From Rhodococcoides corynebacterioides (lineage in GTDB: Bacteria > Actinomycetota > Actinomycetes > Mycobacteriales > Mycobacteriaceae): DNA of 64,000 bases. The position numbers were made by a program, and so were the translations under genes. The notes beneath the pieces are model-generated. The model was not told the DNA's origin, made no database searches, and saw only the letters and a program-made list of their open reading frames with translations. Positions 1 through 10,603 of this stretch are shown in pieces. Where the stretch lies: the NCBI RefSeq assembly GCF_019834675.1, contig NZ_JABUBU010000003.1, positions 124,001 to 188,000 of the forward strand. Reading direction: 5' to 3'. The number at the start of each line of letters is the position of its first letter. The stretch's first letter is position 1.

Positions 1-34
1 GCCCGCAGCCGACGCCACCGGAGCAATAATTCCG

Positions 35-1930
35 CTACCCCCGCCGGGGCTCCACCACGAAGTCGTCCAGATCGGCGCTCCGCGTCATCTGCCAGTAGTC
101 GACGATGCGCCAGGGCAGAGTCGAGACCACCCTCCCCGCGTCGTTCCGATACCAGTTGTCCATGCCCTCGTGCGTCCAGATCATGCGGGCGTGGGCGTCG
201 TCGTGACGCTGGACGTAGTCCTGTTCCACGTCGGCCTTGACCTCGACGGCGCCCAGGTCGCGCTCGGCCATGGTGGCCAGTACGTCGAGGATGTAGCGCA
301 CCTGGCACTCGGCGATGGTGATGTAGCTGCCGCCGTGTCCGAGCACGGTGCCCGGTCCGCAGGTGATGAACAGGTTGGGGTAGTCGGGCACGGTGACCCC
401 GAGGTACGCGTGCGCGTCCTCCTCGCCCCACGCCTCCCGGATCGAGCGACCCGACCGGCCGCGAACGTCGATGGGCGTCAACAGCTTGTGAGTCTCGAAG
501 CCGGTCGCCAGGATCACGATGTCCACCTCGGCCACCGTGCCGTGAGCTCCCCGGACGTGATGCGCGTCGATGGACGCCACGGCTTCGGGAACGAGAGTCA
601 CATTGTCCCGCCGGAGCGCCGCGTACCACCCGTTGTCGAGCAACATCCGCTTGCCGAAGGGCGGGTAGTCGGGCAGCGCCTTCTCGATCAGGTCCGGTCG
701 ACCCTCGAGTTCCTTCTCGAGGTACCGCGTGAACACGCGCCGATGGGCGTCGTTCATCGCGTTGATCGACACGGCGGGGTTGCCCCACTCCGGGTCCTTC
801 TGCAGCGACGGGTGGACTCGGTCGTTGAAGTTCCACGCCAACCGCGCGCGGTACCAGAGTCGGTACAGCGGAACGAGATCCATGAGGTAATTGACGTCGT
901 CGACGATCGGCTCGAAGTACACGTCGCTCGGCGCCACCCACTGGGGCGAGCGCTGGAACACGGTCGCGTGCGCGACCGTCGACGCGATGGCCGGGAGCAC
1001 CTGCATCGCACTCGCGCCGCTGCCCACGATGGCCACACGCTTCCCCGTCAGGTCGAGGTCGACCGGCCACTGCGCGGTGTGGAAGATCGGGCCGGCGAAG
1101 TCCTCGAGACCCGGGATGGGCGGAACCTTGGGTCGATTCAGCTGTCCGGTCGCCGTGATGACGACGTCGGCCGTCAGCACCTCCCCCGCCGCCGTCCGCA
1201 CGGTCCAGCCCTGACGGTCGGCGTCGTACTCGGCCGTCGATACCTCGGTGTCGAACCTGATCTTCGACCGCAGATCGTGCTCGTCGGCCACGTCCGCGAG
1301 GTACTGCCACACCTCGTCGCGCTTGCCGAAGTGCGACGTCCACGCCCGCGGCGCGAAGGAATACGAGTAGAGGTGACTCGGCGTGTCGACGCCCGCGCCC
1401 GGGTAGGTGTTCTCGAACCATCCCCCGCCGACGTCCGAATTCTTTTCCAGAACGACGTGGTCGATCCCGGCTTCGCTCAGGCGGATCGAGGCCAGCATGC
1501 CCGAGACGCCGGCGCCGATAACGATTACCGATAGGTGCGACGGTCGGACCTCGCGCGGAGCCGGCACCGCGAAACCCATGTCCTCGGCGATCATCTCGGC
1601 GAACTCGGGCGGGACGGGCTCACCGACCGCAGCGCTGATCATCTCGATGAGCTGCTCGCCGGACGGGGCGGGTATCGCGACGGGTCGGCCGTTGACCCAC
1701 GCCTCGATCGCGTCGACCGCCGCGCCGCGTATGCGCTCGGCCACGTCGGGAGCGAAGCCGCCACTGTCGTTGTCGTCCATACCGCGACTGCGGGTGGGCC
1801 GATGGGGATCGGTGAGCCAGGTGCGGTCGCCGGTGAGCTGGTGCAGCACGGCGACGAGCGTGGGCATGTTCGCCGACTCGACCGCACGCGTGAGCCGCTC
1901 GCGGTCGACGGTGACCTTGGGTGTCGACAT
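35..1930 (-). CDS. Flavin-containing (Baeyer-Villiger type) monooxygenase
   Basis: The 631-aa product is a class B flavoprotein monooxygenase. It has two Rossmann dinucleotide sites (GAGVSG at about 139-144 for FAD, GSGASA at about 303-308 for NADPH) and between them the Baeyer-Villiger fingerprint FAGPIFHTAQWP (about 278-289). Known members insert oxygen into ketones or hydroxylate substrates using NADPH and O2. The first ~130 residues are an extra N-terminal region seen in the longer cyclohexanone/steroid-type subgroup. ATG start at 1930. The gene is divergent from a nitroreductase, CoA ligase and TetR cluster, suggesting degradation of a cyclic or aromatic compound. The substrate cannot be read from sequence. 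Confidence 0.9.
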   Translation of the reverse strand: MSTPKVTVDRERLTRAVESANMPTLVAVLHQLTGDRTWLTDPHRPTRSRGMDDNDSGGFAPDVAERIRGAAVDAIEAWVNGRPVAIPAPSGEQLIEMISAAVGEPVPPEFAEMIAEDMGFAVPAPREVRPSHLSVIVIGAGVSGMLASIRLSEAGIDHVVLEKNSDVGGGWFENTYPGAGVDTPSHLYSYSFAPRAWTSHFGKRDEVWQYLADVADEHDLRSKIRFDTEVSTAEYDADRQGWTVRTAAGEVLTADVVITATGQLNRPKVPPIPGLEDFAGPIFHTAQWPVDLDLTGKRVAIVGSGASAMQVLPAIASTVAHATVFQRSPQWVAPSDVYFEPIVDDVNYLMDLVPLYRLWYRARLAWNFNDRVHPSLQKDPEWGNPAVSINAMNDAHRRVFTRYLEKELEGRPDLIEKALPDYPPFGKRMLLDNGWYAALRRDNVTLVPEAVASIDAHHVRGAHGTVAEVDIVILATGFETHKLLTPIDVRGRSGRSIREAWGEEDAHAYLGVTVPDYPNLFITCGPGTVLGHGGSYITIAECQVRYILDVLATMAERDLGAVEVKADVEQDYVQRHDDAHARMIWTHEGMDNWYRNDAGRVVSTLPWRIVDYWQMTRSADLDDFVVEPRRG

Positions 1931-1969
1931 GGTGCCTCCCTCGTCGGTCCGGGCCGGACCTCATCGAAA

Positions 1970-1983
1970 CTAACCACAGTTAG
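1970..1983. promoter_or_regulatory. Inverted repeat in divergent promoter region, probable TetR operator
   Basis: CTAAC-CACA-GTTAG is a perfect 5-bp inverted repeat with a 4-nt spacer between the divergent monooxygenase and nitroreductase genes. A TetR-family gene lies in the same cluster (4338-4967), so this is a plausible operator. The regulator-site link is inference. Confidence 0.4.
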
Positions 1984-2035
1984 GCATTTGCGGGCAAGGG
2001 CCTGCAGGCAATGCGATTCCCAGCTCGAACAACCC

Positions 2036-2065
2036 TTGACAATGTGTCCCACGCCACAGCATGCT
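2036..2065 (+). promoter_or_regulatory. Possible sigma70-type promoter for the nitroreductase operon
   Basis: A perfect TTGACA (2036-2041) is followed after 18 nt by CATGCT (2060-2065), about 40 nt upstream of the nitroreductase ATG. The -35 is good and the -10 weak. No transcript data. Confidence 0.35.
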
Positions 2066-2104
2066 GCGAACGCAACCTAACGGCGGACAGGCAAGGGGAC
2101 AGCG

Positions 2105-2752
2105 ATGGAACTCACCGAGGCGATGCGGACCACGGGAACGTGTCGGCGATACACGAAGGATCCCGTTCCGGACGAGGTTCTGCGCACCGCCTTCGACCAC
2201 GCACGGTTCGGCCCCCAGGGCGGCAACCGCCAGCCCGTCCGCTGGATCGTCGTCCGCGACGCGGAGCGCAAGCAGGCACTCCAGGACCTCTACCTGCCGA
2301 TGTGGGACGCCTATTTCAACGGCATCACGGGCGGGACGGTCTCGGTGGGCGCGCTGCCCAAGACGGTGCAGGACGCCGACTACTTCGCGCGCCACCTCGC
2401 GGAGGTCCCCGCGATCATCGTCGTGTGTGCCGCACTCGACGGCCTGCACCCCACCGACCACGAACTCGGTCGCCTGTCGGTGGTCGGCGGCGCCTCCATC
2501 TACCCCACCATGCAGAACCTCTGCCTGGCCCTGCGCGACCAGGGCGTGGCCACCGCGGTGACCACCCTGCTCTGCCACGAGGAGCCCGCCGTGCGGGAGA
2601 TGCTGTCCATCCCGGACGAGTACATCACCGCCGCCCACATCGCGGTCGGCTATCCGGAGCGCGCGTTCCCCACCAAGCTGACGCGCAGCCCCGTCGAGGA
2701 GATCGTGGCGCTCGAGTCCTTCGACCGCCCGATGTTCGCCGCCACCGTCTGA
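2105..2752 (+). CDS. Nitroreductase family protein
   Basis: The 215-aa product fits the FMN-dependent nitroreductase fold. It has the N-terminal RRYTKDPVPDEVL segment, a glycine-rich GPQGGNRQP stretch that normally contacts FMN, and a C-terminal AVGYPERAFP motif typical of the family. Such enzymes reduce nitroaromatics, quinones or enoyl substrates with NAD(P)H. It begins an operon-like run with a CoA ligase 26 nt downstream. An AAGGGGA ribosome-binding sequence lies just before the ATG. Substrate unknown. Confidence 0.85.
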   Translation: MELTEAMRTTGTCRRYTKDPVPDEVLRTAFDHARFGPQGGNRQPVRWIVVRDAERKQALQDLYLPMWDAYFNGITGGTVSVGALPKTVQDADYFARHLAEVPAIIVVCAALDGLHPTDHELGRLSVVGGASIYPTMQNLCLALRDQGVATAVTTLLCHEEPAVREMLSIPDEYITAAHIAVGYPERAFPTKLTRSPVEEIVALESFDRPMFAATV

Positions 2753-2778
2753 TTTCCTGCTACCCGACAAGGACTCTC

Positions 2779-4341
2779 GTGCCCGGACTCGCCCCCCAGC
2801 ATCGCTCTCTCACCGGCCGCGCCACGATCGGTGACCAACTCCGTCGTCACGCCCGGACGCAGCCGACCAAGACCGCGTTCATCTCCTACGACGCCGACGG
2901 CACGAGAGACGTCACCACCTACGGCCAACTGGACAGCGCGGCCAACCGCTTCGCGAACGTCCTGCTCGGCCTCGGTGTCACGTCCGGTGATCGCGTGGCG
3001 TCCATGGCGCGCAACAGTATCGACGTCGTCATCGCCTATTACGGCACCCTCAAGGTCGGGGCCGCCTTCACGGGCATCAACGTTCTCTACCGCGACGCCG
3101 AGGTCCGTCATCAACTCGAGCACGCCGAGCCGACCGTCGTGGTGGCCGGTTCCGAGTTCGCCGACACGGTGCGCCGGGTCCTCCCCGACGGCACCACGCT
3201 GCTCACGTACGGGGACGACTGTGCGACGGCGATGGCGGACGCGTCCGACACCGAGCCCGACGTCGAGATGGACGAGAACGACATCGCGATGATGGTCTAC
3301 ACCTCCGGCACCGAGGCGGCGCCGAAGGGCGTGATGATCCCGCATCGCAACTTTCTGATCTCGACGGCGCCGGCCTGGAGCTGGGGTCTGCGTACCGGTC
3401 CGGAGGACACCTGGCTGTTCGTCATGCCGTTCCACACCATCGCCGGTCTGGGGTCGATGACCACCCTGACCCTGATGGGCGCCACGCTGGTGCTGCCGTC
3501 GAGCGTGGAACCGGCACGGTCGCTGCAGATCATCGCCGACGAGAAGGTCTCGGTCATCGCGCAGACTCCCACCTTCTACTTCGCGCTCGCGCGGGAGGCC
3601 ACGTTCGGTCCCGACGCCGTCGGCCAGGTGCGTCGTTGCCTGACCTACGGCGGTCAGGTCTCCCCGCACACCATTTTAGCCTGGGCGGACGCTGCGCCCG
3701 AGGCGATCTGGGGCACGTACTGGGGACAGTCGGAGCTGTCCCAGCTCGGCTCGGTCGGCTGGTTCACCACGCTCGACGACATCCCGGACGGGGACCCGTC
3801 CTGGATCGGCAAGCCCGTCACCCACCTCGAGGTGCGCGTGGTCGACGCCGACGGCAACGACGCCGAGGTCGGCGAATTGCTCTGCCGGACACCGTCGGTG
3901 ATGCTCGGCTACTTCAAGGACGACGAGCGAACCGCGGAGGTGTTCCGCGACGGCTGGGTCCACACCGGCGACATGGTGCGTCGCGACGCGGACGGCAACC
4001 TGTTCTTCTACGATCGCAAGAAGGACATGATCAAGTCCGGGGGAATGAACGTGTCGAGCCAGGAGGTGGAACGAGTGCTGCACAGCCACCCCGACATCGC
4101 CCGCGCTGCCGTTGTCGGCATGCCCGATCCGTATTGGTCCGAGGCCGTCACCGCCTTCGTCATCGCGGCCGACGGCGTGCACCCGGACGCCGACGCCGTC
4201 ATCGAGTTCTGCCGGGCCGAGCTGGCGTCGTACAAGGCGCCGAAGTCGGTGCACGTGGTCACGGAACTGCCCGTCGACGCGCAGGGCAAGATTCTCAAGC
4301 GCGAGCTCCGCGCGCTGGCGGTGGCGCCGGAACCGGCGTGA
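2779..4341 (+). CDS. Acyl-CoA synthetase (AMP-forming)
   Basis: The 520-aa product belongs to the ANL adenylating superfamily, which activates carboxylates with ATP and transfers them to CoA. The P-loop-like AMP motif reads YTSGTEAAPKG (about 174-184). The C-terminal GKILKREL carries the conserved catalytic lysine near residue 503, and the hinge motif YDRKKDMIKSGG is present. The reading frame is open further upstream, but the GTG at 2779 has an AAGGA sequence at good spacing and gives the usual family length. The last bases overlap the start of the downstream TetR gene. Likely activates an acid intermediate from the pathway served by the monooxygenase. Confidence 0.88.
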   Translation: MPGLAPQHRSLTGRATIGDQLRRHARTQPTKTAFISYDADGTRDVTTYGQLDSAANRFANVLLGLGVTSGDRVASMARNSIDVVIAYYGTLKVGAAFTGINVLYRDAEVRHQLEHAEPTVVVAGSEFADTVRRVLPDGTTLLTYGDDCATAMADASDTEPDVEMDENDIAMMVYTSGTEAAPKGVMIPHRNFLISTAPAWSWGLRTGPEDTWLFVMPFHTIAGLGSMTTLTLMGATLVLPSSVEPARSLQIIADEKVSVIAQTPTFYFALAREATFGPDAVGQVRRCLTYGGQVSPHTILAWADAAPEAIWGTYWGQSELSQLGSVGWFTTLDDIPDGDPSWIGKPVTHLEVRVVDADGNDAEVGELLCRTPSVMLGYFKDDERTAEVFRDGWVHTGDMVRRDADGNLFFYDRKKDMIKSGGMNVSSQEVERVLHSHPDIARAAVVGMPDPYWSEAVTAFVIAADGVHPDADAVIEFCRAELASYKAPKSVHVVTELPVDAQGKILKRELRALAVAPEPA

Positions 4342-4967
4342 GTACACCCGACGGTGATGCCGTCGTCCCCCGTGCCGTGCGGACCCTGCGGCGCAAGGAG
4401 GACATCGCGTCGCAGGCCGCAGCGATCTTCGCGCGGGACGGCTATGCGAACGTCGGGATGCGCGACATCGCGGATGCGGTCGGGATTCGGGGAGCCAGTC
4501 TCTACCACCACTTTCCGTCGAAGGAAGAGATCCTCTTCGCGATCTGCCTGACCGTCACGCGCGAGCCCGTCGAGGACAATCTGCCGCTGCTCGACGCGCC
4601 GGGCACCCCCACCGAGCGACTGTCGGCCCTGGTCCGCGCCCATCTGCACCACCTGACCCGGCGGCGGGTCGAGTACGTCGTCGGACTGCACGAACTGGCG
4701 TCGCTGCTCCCCGAGCACCGCGCGGCCGTCGAGGACTACCGTCGTCACTACCAGCGACGCGTGCGCGACGTGGTCGCCGCCGGCATGCGTACGGGCGAGT
4801 TCGGGGTGCCCGACGCCCGGATCGCCGCGTTCGCTCTGGTGGACATGCTCAACGGCATCAGTGCGTGGTACCACGACGACGGCGACCTGGGAATCGACGA
4901 GGTCAGCGACGCGTACGTCGATCTCGCCGTGCGTCGACTGCTGGGAGGTGTTCCGCGTGAGCGATGA
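4338..4967 (+). CDS. TetR family transcriptional regulator
   Basis: The 209-aa product has a classic TetR N-terminal helix-turn-helix (ARDGYANVGMRDIADAVGI, then GASLYHHFPSKEEIL) and a divergent ligand-binding C-terminal half. The GTG start at 4338 overlaps the CoA ligase stop by four bases (GTGA), and its own end overlaps the next gene, so it is translated as part of the operon. It likely represses this cluster through the palindrome at 1970-1983; that assignment is inference. Confidence 0.85.
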   Translation: MSTPDGDAVVPRAVRTLRRKEDIASQAAAIFARDGYANVGMRDIADAVGIRGASLYHHFPSKEEILFAICLTVTREPVEDNLPLLDAPGTPTERLSALVRAHLHHLTRRRVEYVVGLHELASLLPEHRAAVEDYRRHYQRRVRDVVAAGMRTGEFGVPDARIAAFALVDMLNGISAWYHDDGDLGIDEVSDAYVDLAVRRLLGGVPRER

Positions 4968-6117
4968 TTCGTCGGTCGAAGGACGTTGCGACGCAGCGTT
5001 TCACGACGTGGCCGAGGCGCTGCAGGCGAACCTCGCCTCCGGCGCGGAGATCGGCGCGTCGGTCGTGGTCGACCTCGACGGTGAGACGGTGGTCGACCTC
5101 TGGGGTGGGCACCGCGACGCCGAGCGCACGACGCCGTGGACCGAGGACACCGTCGTCAACGTCTGGTCCACCACGAAAACGGTCACCGCGCTGGCCACCC
5201 TCATGGTGATCGACCGCGGCCTCCTCGACCCTTATGCCCCGGTCGCGCGATATTGGCCCGAATTTGCTGCGGCGGGCAAGGATCGGATCGAGGTGCGGCA
5301 CATCCTGTCGCACTCGTCGGGCGTCTCGGGCTGGGACCGCCCGATCTCCGTGCAAGAGCTGTACGACCACGAGTCCGCCGTCGCGAAGCTCGCCGCACAG
5401 GCGCCGTGGTGGGACTCCCGCACCACGTCCGGCTACCACGCTGCCTCGCAAGGGCATCTGCTCGCCGAGCTGATCAGGCGTGTCACGGGAAAGACGCTGT
5501 GCGAGTTCGTCGCCGACGAGATCGCCGGCCCGCTCGGCGCGGACTTCCAGATCGGGTTGCGCCCCGAGGACCGCGACCGCGTGGCCGACGTCATCGCCCC
5601 ACCGCCCCCGCCGCGGGTCGACGTGCCCGACCCGGACAGGATCCGCATCAGAACCTTCGGTGGCCCGGTCGTGGCCCCGGATGCCGCCAACACCGACGAC
5701 TGGCGCGCCGCCGACATGGGCGCACTCAACGGGCACGGCAACGCCCGGTCCGTCGCGCGGATGCTGTCCGCGATCTCGCGGGGCGGGGAGGTGGACGGGG
5801 TTCGCCTGCTGAGTCAGGACTCCGTCGACCTGGCCTTCGAGCGGCAGACCGACGGACCGGACCTGGTGCTCGGCATCCCCCTGCGCTTCGGCATGGGATT
5901 CGCTCTGCCCCACCCCGAGACGGTTCCGTACATCCCCGACGGCCGCATCTGCTTCTGGGGAGGCTGGGGCGGGTCCATGATCGTCATGCACCCCGAGTCG
6001 CGCCTCACCTTCTCGTACGCGATGAACAAGATGGGCAGCGGCATCATCGGGTCCGACCGGGCCGAACAGTACCTGCGAGCGACGTACTCGGCGCTGGCGA
6101 GGACAACGACGCGATGA
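4957..6117 (+). CDS. Serine hydrolase, beta-lactamase/EstB esterase family
   Basis: The 386-aa product is a class C beta-lactamase-like serine hydrolase. The SxxK nucleophile motif is STTK at about 71-74, a tyrosine motif GYHAAS sits near residue 160, and a WGGWGGS segment near the C-terminus sits where the third active-site motif occurs. Family members are esterases, lipases or DD-peptidases. No signal peptide is visible, so it is probably cytoplasmic. A GGGAGGT ribosome-binding site precedes the GTG at 4957, which overlaps the end of the TetR gene. It may hydrolyse an ester made by the Baeyer-Villiger enzyme; this is pathway inference. Confidence 0.82.
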   Translation: MSDDSSVEGRCDAAFHDVAEALQANLASGAEIGASVVVDLDGETVVDLWGGHRDAERTTPWTEDTVVNVWSTTKTVTALATLMVIDRGLLDPYAPVARYWPEFAAAGKDRIEVRHILSHSSGVSGWDRPISVQELYDHESAVAKLAAQAPWWDSRTTSGYHAASQGHLLAELIRRVTGKTLCEFVADEIAGPLGADFQIGLRPEDRDRVADVIAPPPPPRVDVPDPDRIRIRTFGGPVVAPDAANTDDWRAADMGALNGHGNARSVARMLSAISRGGEVDGVRLLSQDSVDLAFERQTDGPDLVLGIPLRFGMGFALPHPETVPYIPDGRICFWGGWGGSMIVMHPESRLTFSYAMNKMGSGIIGSDRAEQYLRATYSALARTTTR

Positions 6118-6139
6118 CCGCAGCGTGCGACTCGGGATA

Positions 6140-6178
6140 GTGGAATCCGAACCCCGCATTCCGGGGCTGAAAATCCAC
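6140..6178. repeat. 39-nt extragenic palindromic repeat, copy 1
   Basis: Begins GTGGAATC and ends ATCCAC, with CCCCG/CGGGG arms inside. It has the same length and outer bases as the element at 7344-7382, although its own stem is degenerate. The two copies bracket the 6241-7335 ORF pair. Confidence 0.6.
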
Positions 6179-6240
6179 GATCGGCTCCTGTCGTAGCCCT
6201 CCCCTACTCTGCGCACACACCATCCTGGGGGGGGGAACCT

Positions 6241-7050
6241 ATGAGTAAGAGTCAACGTCGGGCCAAGGCCGCGAAGCGCACCGCGGCTGGCCGACCGAAG
6301 CAACGAGCGGCACTGTCCTGGCCTGCGGTGCTGAAACGATTCGCCGAGTGGTTGCTGCACTCGGGCTGCACCGCGGATCCGTTGGCGGCCTATTCGACAG
6401 CGATGGCAGTCGACCGATCCAGCGCCGATCGCCGCATCGTCATCGCGGGGGCGGACCTACCGTTGGAAATGTTCGACAGGGACTTGTACGTCGAGGACTG
6501 CCTGCACACACCGTGGTCACCCGACGACACCGCCGATGCTCTCGCCTTGTTCGCGCGATTCGTTGTCGCCGAGCGTATGTCACCCAACCAAGAGGACCTG
6601 TTGACGGAGATGGTGGACTTCGACCCGGTGGTCCCGCCACGAACGGCACCTGTCCCGCCTCGGTGCACGGCACCCCTCGGTCCGACCACCCTGACATCGC
6701 ATGTTCGACGGGTCGCGGCCTGGTGTGAGGACAACGGCAGCGTCCCCGACCCTCGCTTCGCACAGCCCAGCGCGAGCAGGCAGGTTCGCGATGCGATCTA
6801 CCCGGCGCAGGACGACGAGAACGACGTCGTCAGCGGACTGCTGTCGACGCTGAAGTACTACGTCGTGGTCCAGACCGCGCTGGGAGCTGGCGTCCTCCGC
6901 CGCAAGGACCGCGCGCTTCGAGCCGGCGACGCGTTCGATCACTGGCTCGCAGAGCCGAGCGAGGAGTGGGGGCGCCGCAGTCTCGTAGAGGCCTATGTCG
7001 AATGCATGCGACCGGTGGTCGCCCTCCGTGACGCCCGGGAGAAGCAGTAG
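6241..7050 (+). CDS. Hypothetical protein with basic N-terminus
   Basis: The 269-aa product begins with a highly basic segment (MSKSQRRAKAAKRTAAGRPK) that could bind nucleic acid; the rest is not recognised. It ends at a TAG and the next codon (GTG, 7051) opens another ORF in the same frame, so the pair may be one gene interrupted by a stop. Directly upstream is a run of nine G (about 6227-6235) acting as the ribosome-binding site, five bases before the ATG. The ORF pair is bracketed by two similar palindromic repeats. No function assigned. Confidence 0.6.
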   Translation: MSKSQRRAKAAKRTAAGRPKQRAALSWPAVLKRFAEWLLHSGCTADPLAAYSTAMAVDRSSADRRIVIAGADLPLEMFDRDLYVEDCLHTPWSPDDTADALALFARFVVAERMSPNQEDLLTEMVDFDPVVPPRTAPVPPRCTAPLGPTTLTSHVRRVAAWCEDNGSVPDPRFAQPSASRQVRDAIYPAQDDENDVVSGLLSTLKYYVVVQTALGAGVLRRKDRALRAGDAFDHWLAEPSEEWGRRSLVEAYVECMRPVVALRDAREKQ

Positions 7051-7335
7051 GTGAACGCAGCCTGCGACGCGCTGTGGATGGTCCTCGTTCGTTCCTTGGT
7101 CGGCGACGCTGCGTACAACGGCGAAGCGTTCGCCACGGGTGACGGCACCGACGGCACGAATGTGAGAGCGTGGCTGTCCGTGCGACTGTCCACGATGATC
7201 GACCTCGGACTGATCGTCCCGGTGAACGGGCAGATGTGTGTTCCGGACTCCCACGCGCCGGCCCTTCTCGACGCGCTCGATCGCGTTCGTCTCGACACCC
7301 CGGCGTCGGAGGGCGAGGCGGTCGCACTCACGTGA
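7051..7335 (+). CDS. Hypothetical protein, in-frame continuation after a TAG
   Basis: This 94-aa ORF starts with GTG immediately after the stop of the preceding gene and in the same reading frame. It could be a separate small gene, a readthrough extension, or the tail of a gene broken by a nonsense mutation. Composition is coding-like (VRAWLSVRLSTMIDLGLIVP) but no family is recognised. There is no independent ribosome-binding site beyond GGGAGAAG within the upstream coding region. Confidence 0.5.
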   Translation: MNAACDALWMVLVRSLVGDAAYNGEAFATGDGTDGTNVRAWLSVRLSTMIDLGLIVPVNGQMCVPDSHAPALLDALDRVRLDTPASEGEAVALT

Positions 7336-7340
7336 CCCTG

Positions 7341-7385
7341 ATCGTGGAATCTGGGACCCGCTTTCCGGGGTCCCGATTCCACGAT
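7341..7385. repeat. Extragenic palindromic repeat, copy 2 (long hairpin)
   Basis: The outer arms ATCGTGGAATC (7341-7351) and GATTCCACGAT (7375-7385) are exact reverse complements, and inner arms GGGACCC/GGGTCCC extend the stem to 18 bp with one bulge. The 39-nt core matches the copy at 6140-6178. It could form a strong hairpin at the end of the ORF pair. There is no U-tract, so it is not a standard terminator. Confidence 0.65.
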
Positions 7386-7402
7386 TCGCCCACCCACGAC
7401 AA

Positions 7403-7434
7403 CGGCCCGCCCCCACGAAGGTGGGGACGGGCCG
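7403..7434 (-). terminator. Hairpin terminator downstream of isocitrate dehydrogenase
   Basis: CGGCCCG (7403-7409) pairs with CGGGCCG (7428-7434), and CCCCAC (7411-7416) with GTGGGG (7421-7426), around a GAAG loop. It lies just 3' of the icd stop on the minus strand. The U-tract is poor, as is common in high-GC actinobacteria. It may work in both directions. Confidence 0.65.
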
Positions 7435-7449
7435 CGTCGCGGAAGCTTC

Positions 7450-9684
<2,235 letters not shown>

Positions 9685-9916
9685 GTCAGGACTTGCCTCG
9701 TTTTCCGTCGGTTCGACGTCGTCTGTTCCTTGTGGGTTCCGTGACAACTTTAGTCGCCCGCGTCCGTGCTGTGGCGACTGCGGTACGAGCGGGCAGATGT
9801 GGGCCGCGACATATCTGACCAGCGACGACGCCACCCGTCGCCGACCGCGATTCCCTACTGGCCGGTAACCGACCGTGACCGGCAGGAAGGCTCGTCGCAT
9901 CGGCCATACTGGCGTC

Positions 9917-10603
9917 GTGGTCACGCCCGAGACGTCCCTCGATCACCCGGTGGCCGAATCGCTGCGCACCCGCCACGCGCACCTCGCCCGTCGTCTCGGC
10001 GACGCGGTCACGTACGACCCCGACGTCGCCACCTTCGCCGACGTCGGCACCGACTGGGCGGCCCTGGCCGAGTTGCTCGGGCCCGGCCGAATGGCCGACC
10101 TCTTCTCCTCGGAGGCGACGCCGCCCGCCGACTGGGAGCCGATGTTCGAGCTCCCCGGTCTGCAGCTGGTCTTCGCGGGGGACGTGCCCGCGGCGTCGTC
10201 GGTCCCGATCGTGGACCTCGGCGAGGCCGACTACCCCGCCATGCGCGCGTTGATCGATGCCACCAGGCCGGGGCCGTTCTGGCCGCGCACGCCCGAGCTG
10301 GGGACGTACCTCGGTGTGCGTGACGACGACGGCACGCTGGTCGCCATGGCCGGCGAGCGTCTGCAACCGCCGGGATGGACGGAGATCAGTGCCGTCTGCA
10401 CCCTCCCGTCCGCGCGGGGGCAGGGGTTGGCCGGGGCGCTCGTCGGCGAACTTATCCGACGCATCCACGCCCGCGGAGATCGGCCGTTCCTCCATCTCGC
10501 GGCGGCGAACACGGCGGCGTTGCGGGTGTACGAGCGGCTCGGGTTCGTCCTGCGGCAGCGAGTGGTCTCCCGCGGTTTCCGCACACCGGGAGGCGATGCG
10601 TGA
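9917..10603 (+). CDS. GNAT family N-acetyltransferase
   Basis: The 228-aa product has a C-terminal acetyltransferase domain with the acetyl-CoA motif [18 protein letters not shown] and the following [19 protein letters not shown] segment typical of GNAT/FR47-like enzymes. The N-terminal ~90 residues are an additional domain. The GTG at 9917 sits about 7 nt after CATACT, the usual arrangement of a leaderless actinobacterial start. An earlier start at 9875 is open but less likely. Its stop overlaps the start of the MFS gene, so the two are co-translated. Acceptor substrate unknown. Confidence 0.8.
   Translation: MVTPETSLDHPVAESLRTRHAHLARRLGDAVTYDPDVATFADVGTDWAALAELLGPGRMADLFSSEATPPADWEPMFELPGLQLVFAGDVPAASSVPIVDLGEADYPAMRALIDATRPGPFWPRTPELGTYLGVRDDDGTLVAMAGERLQPPGWTEISAVCTLPSARGQGLAGALVGELIRRIHARGDRPFLHLAAANTAALRVYERLGFVLRQRVVSRGFRTPGGDA

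Noticed and set aside
9685..9924. 80-codon N-terminal extension of isocitrate dehydrogenase
   Set aside because: No family support; start at ATG 9684 matches the known N-terminus.
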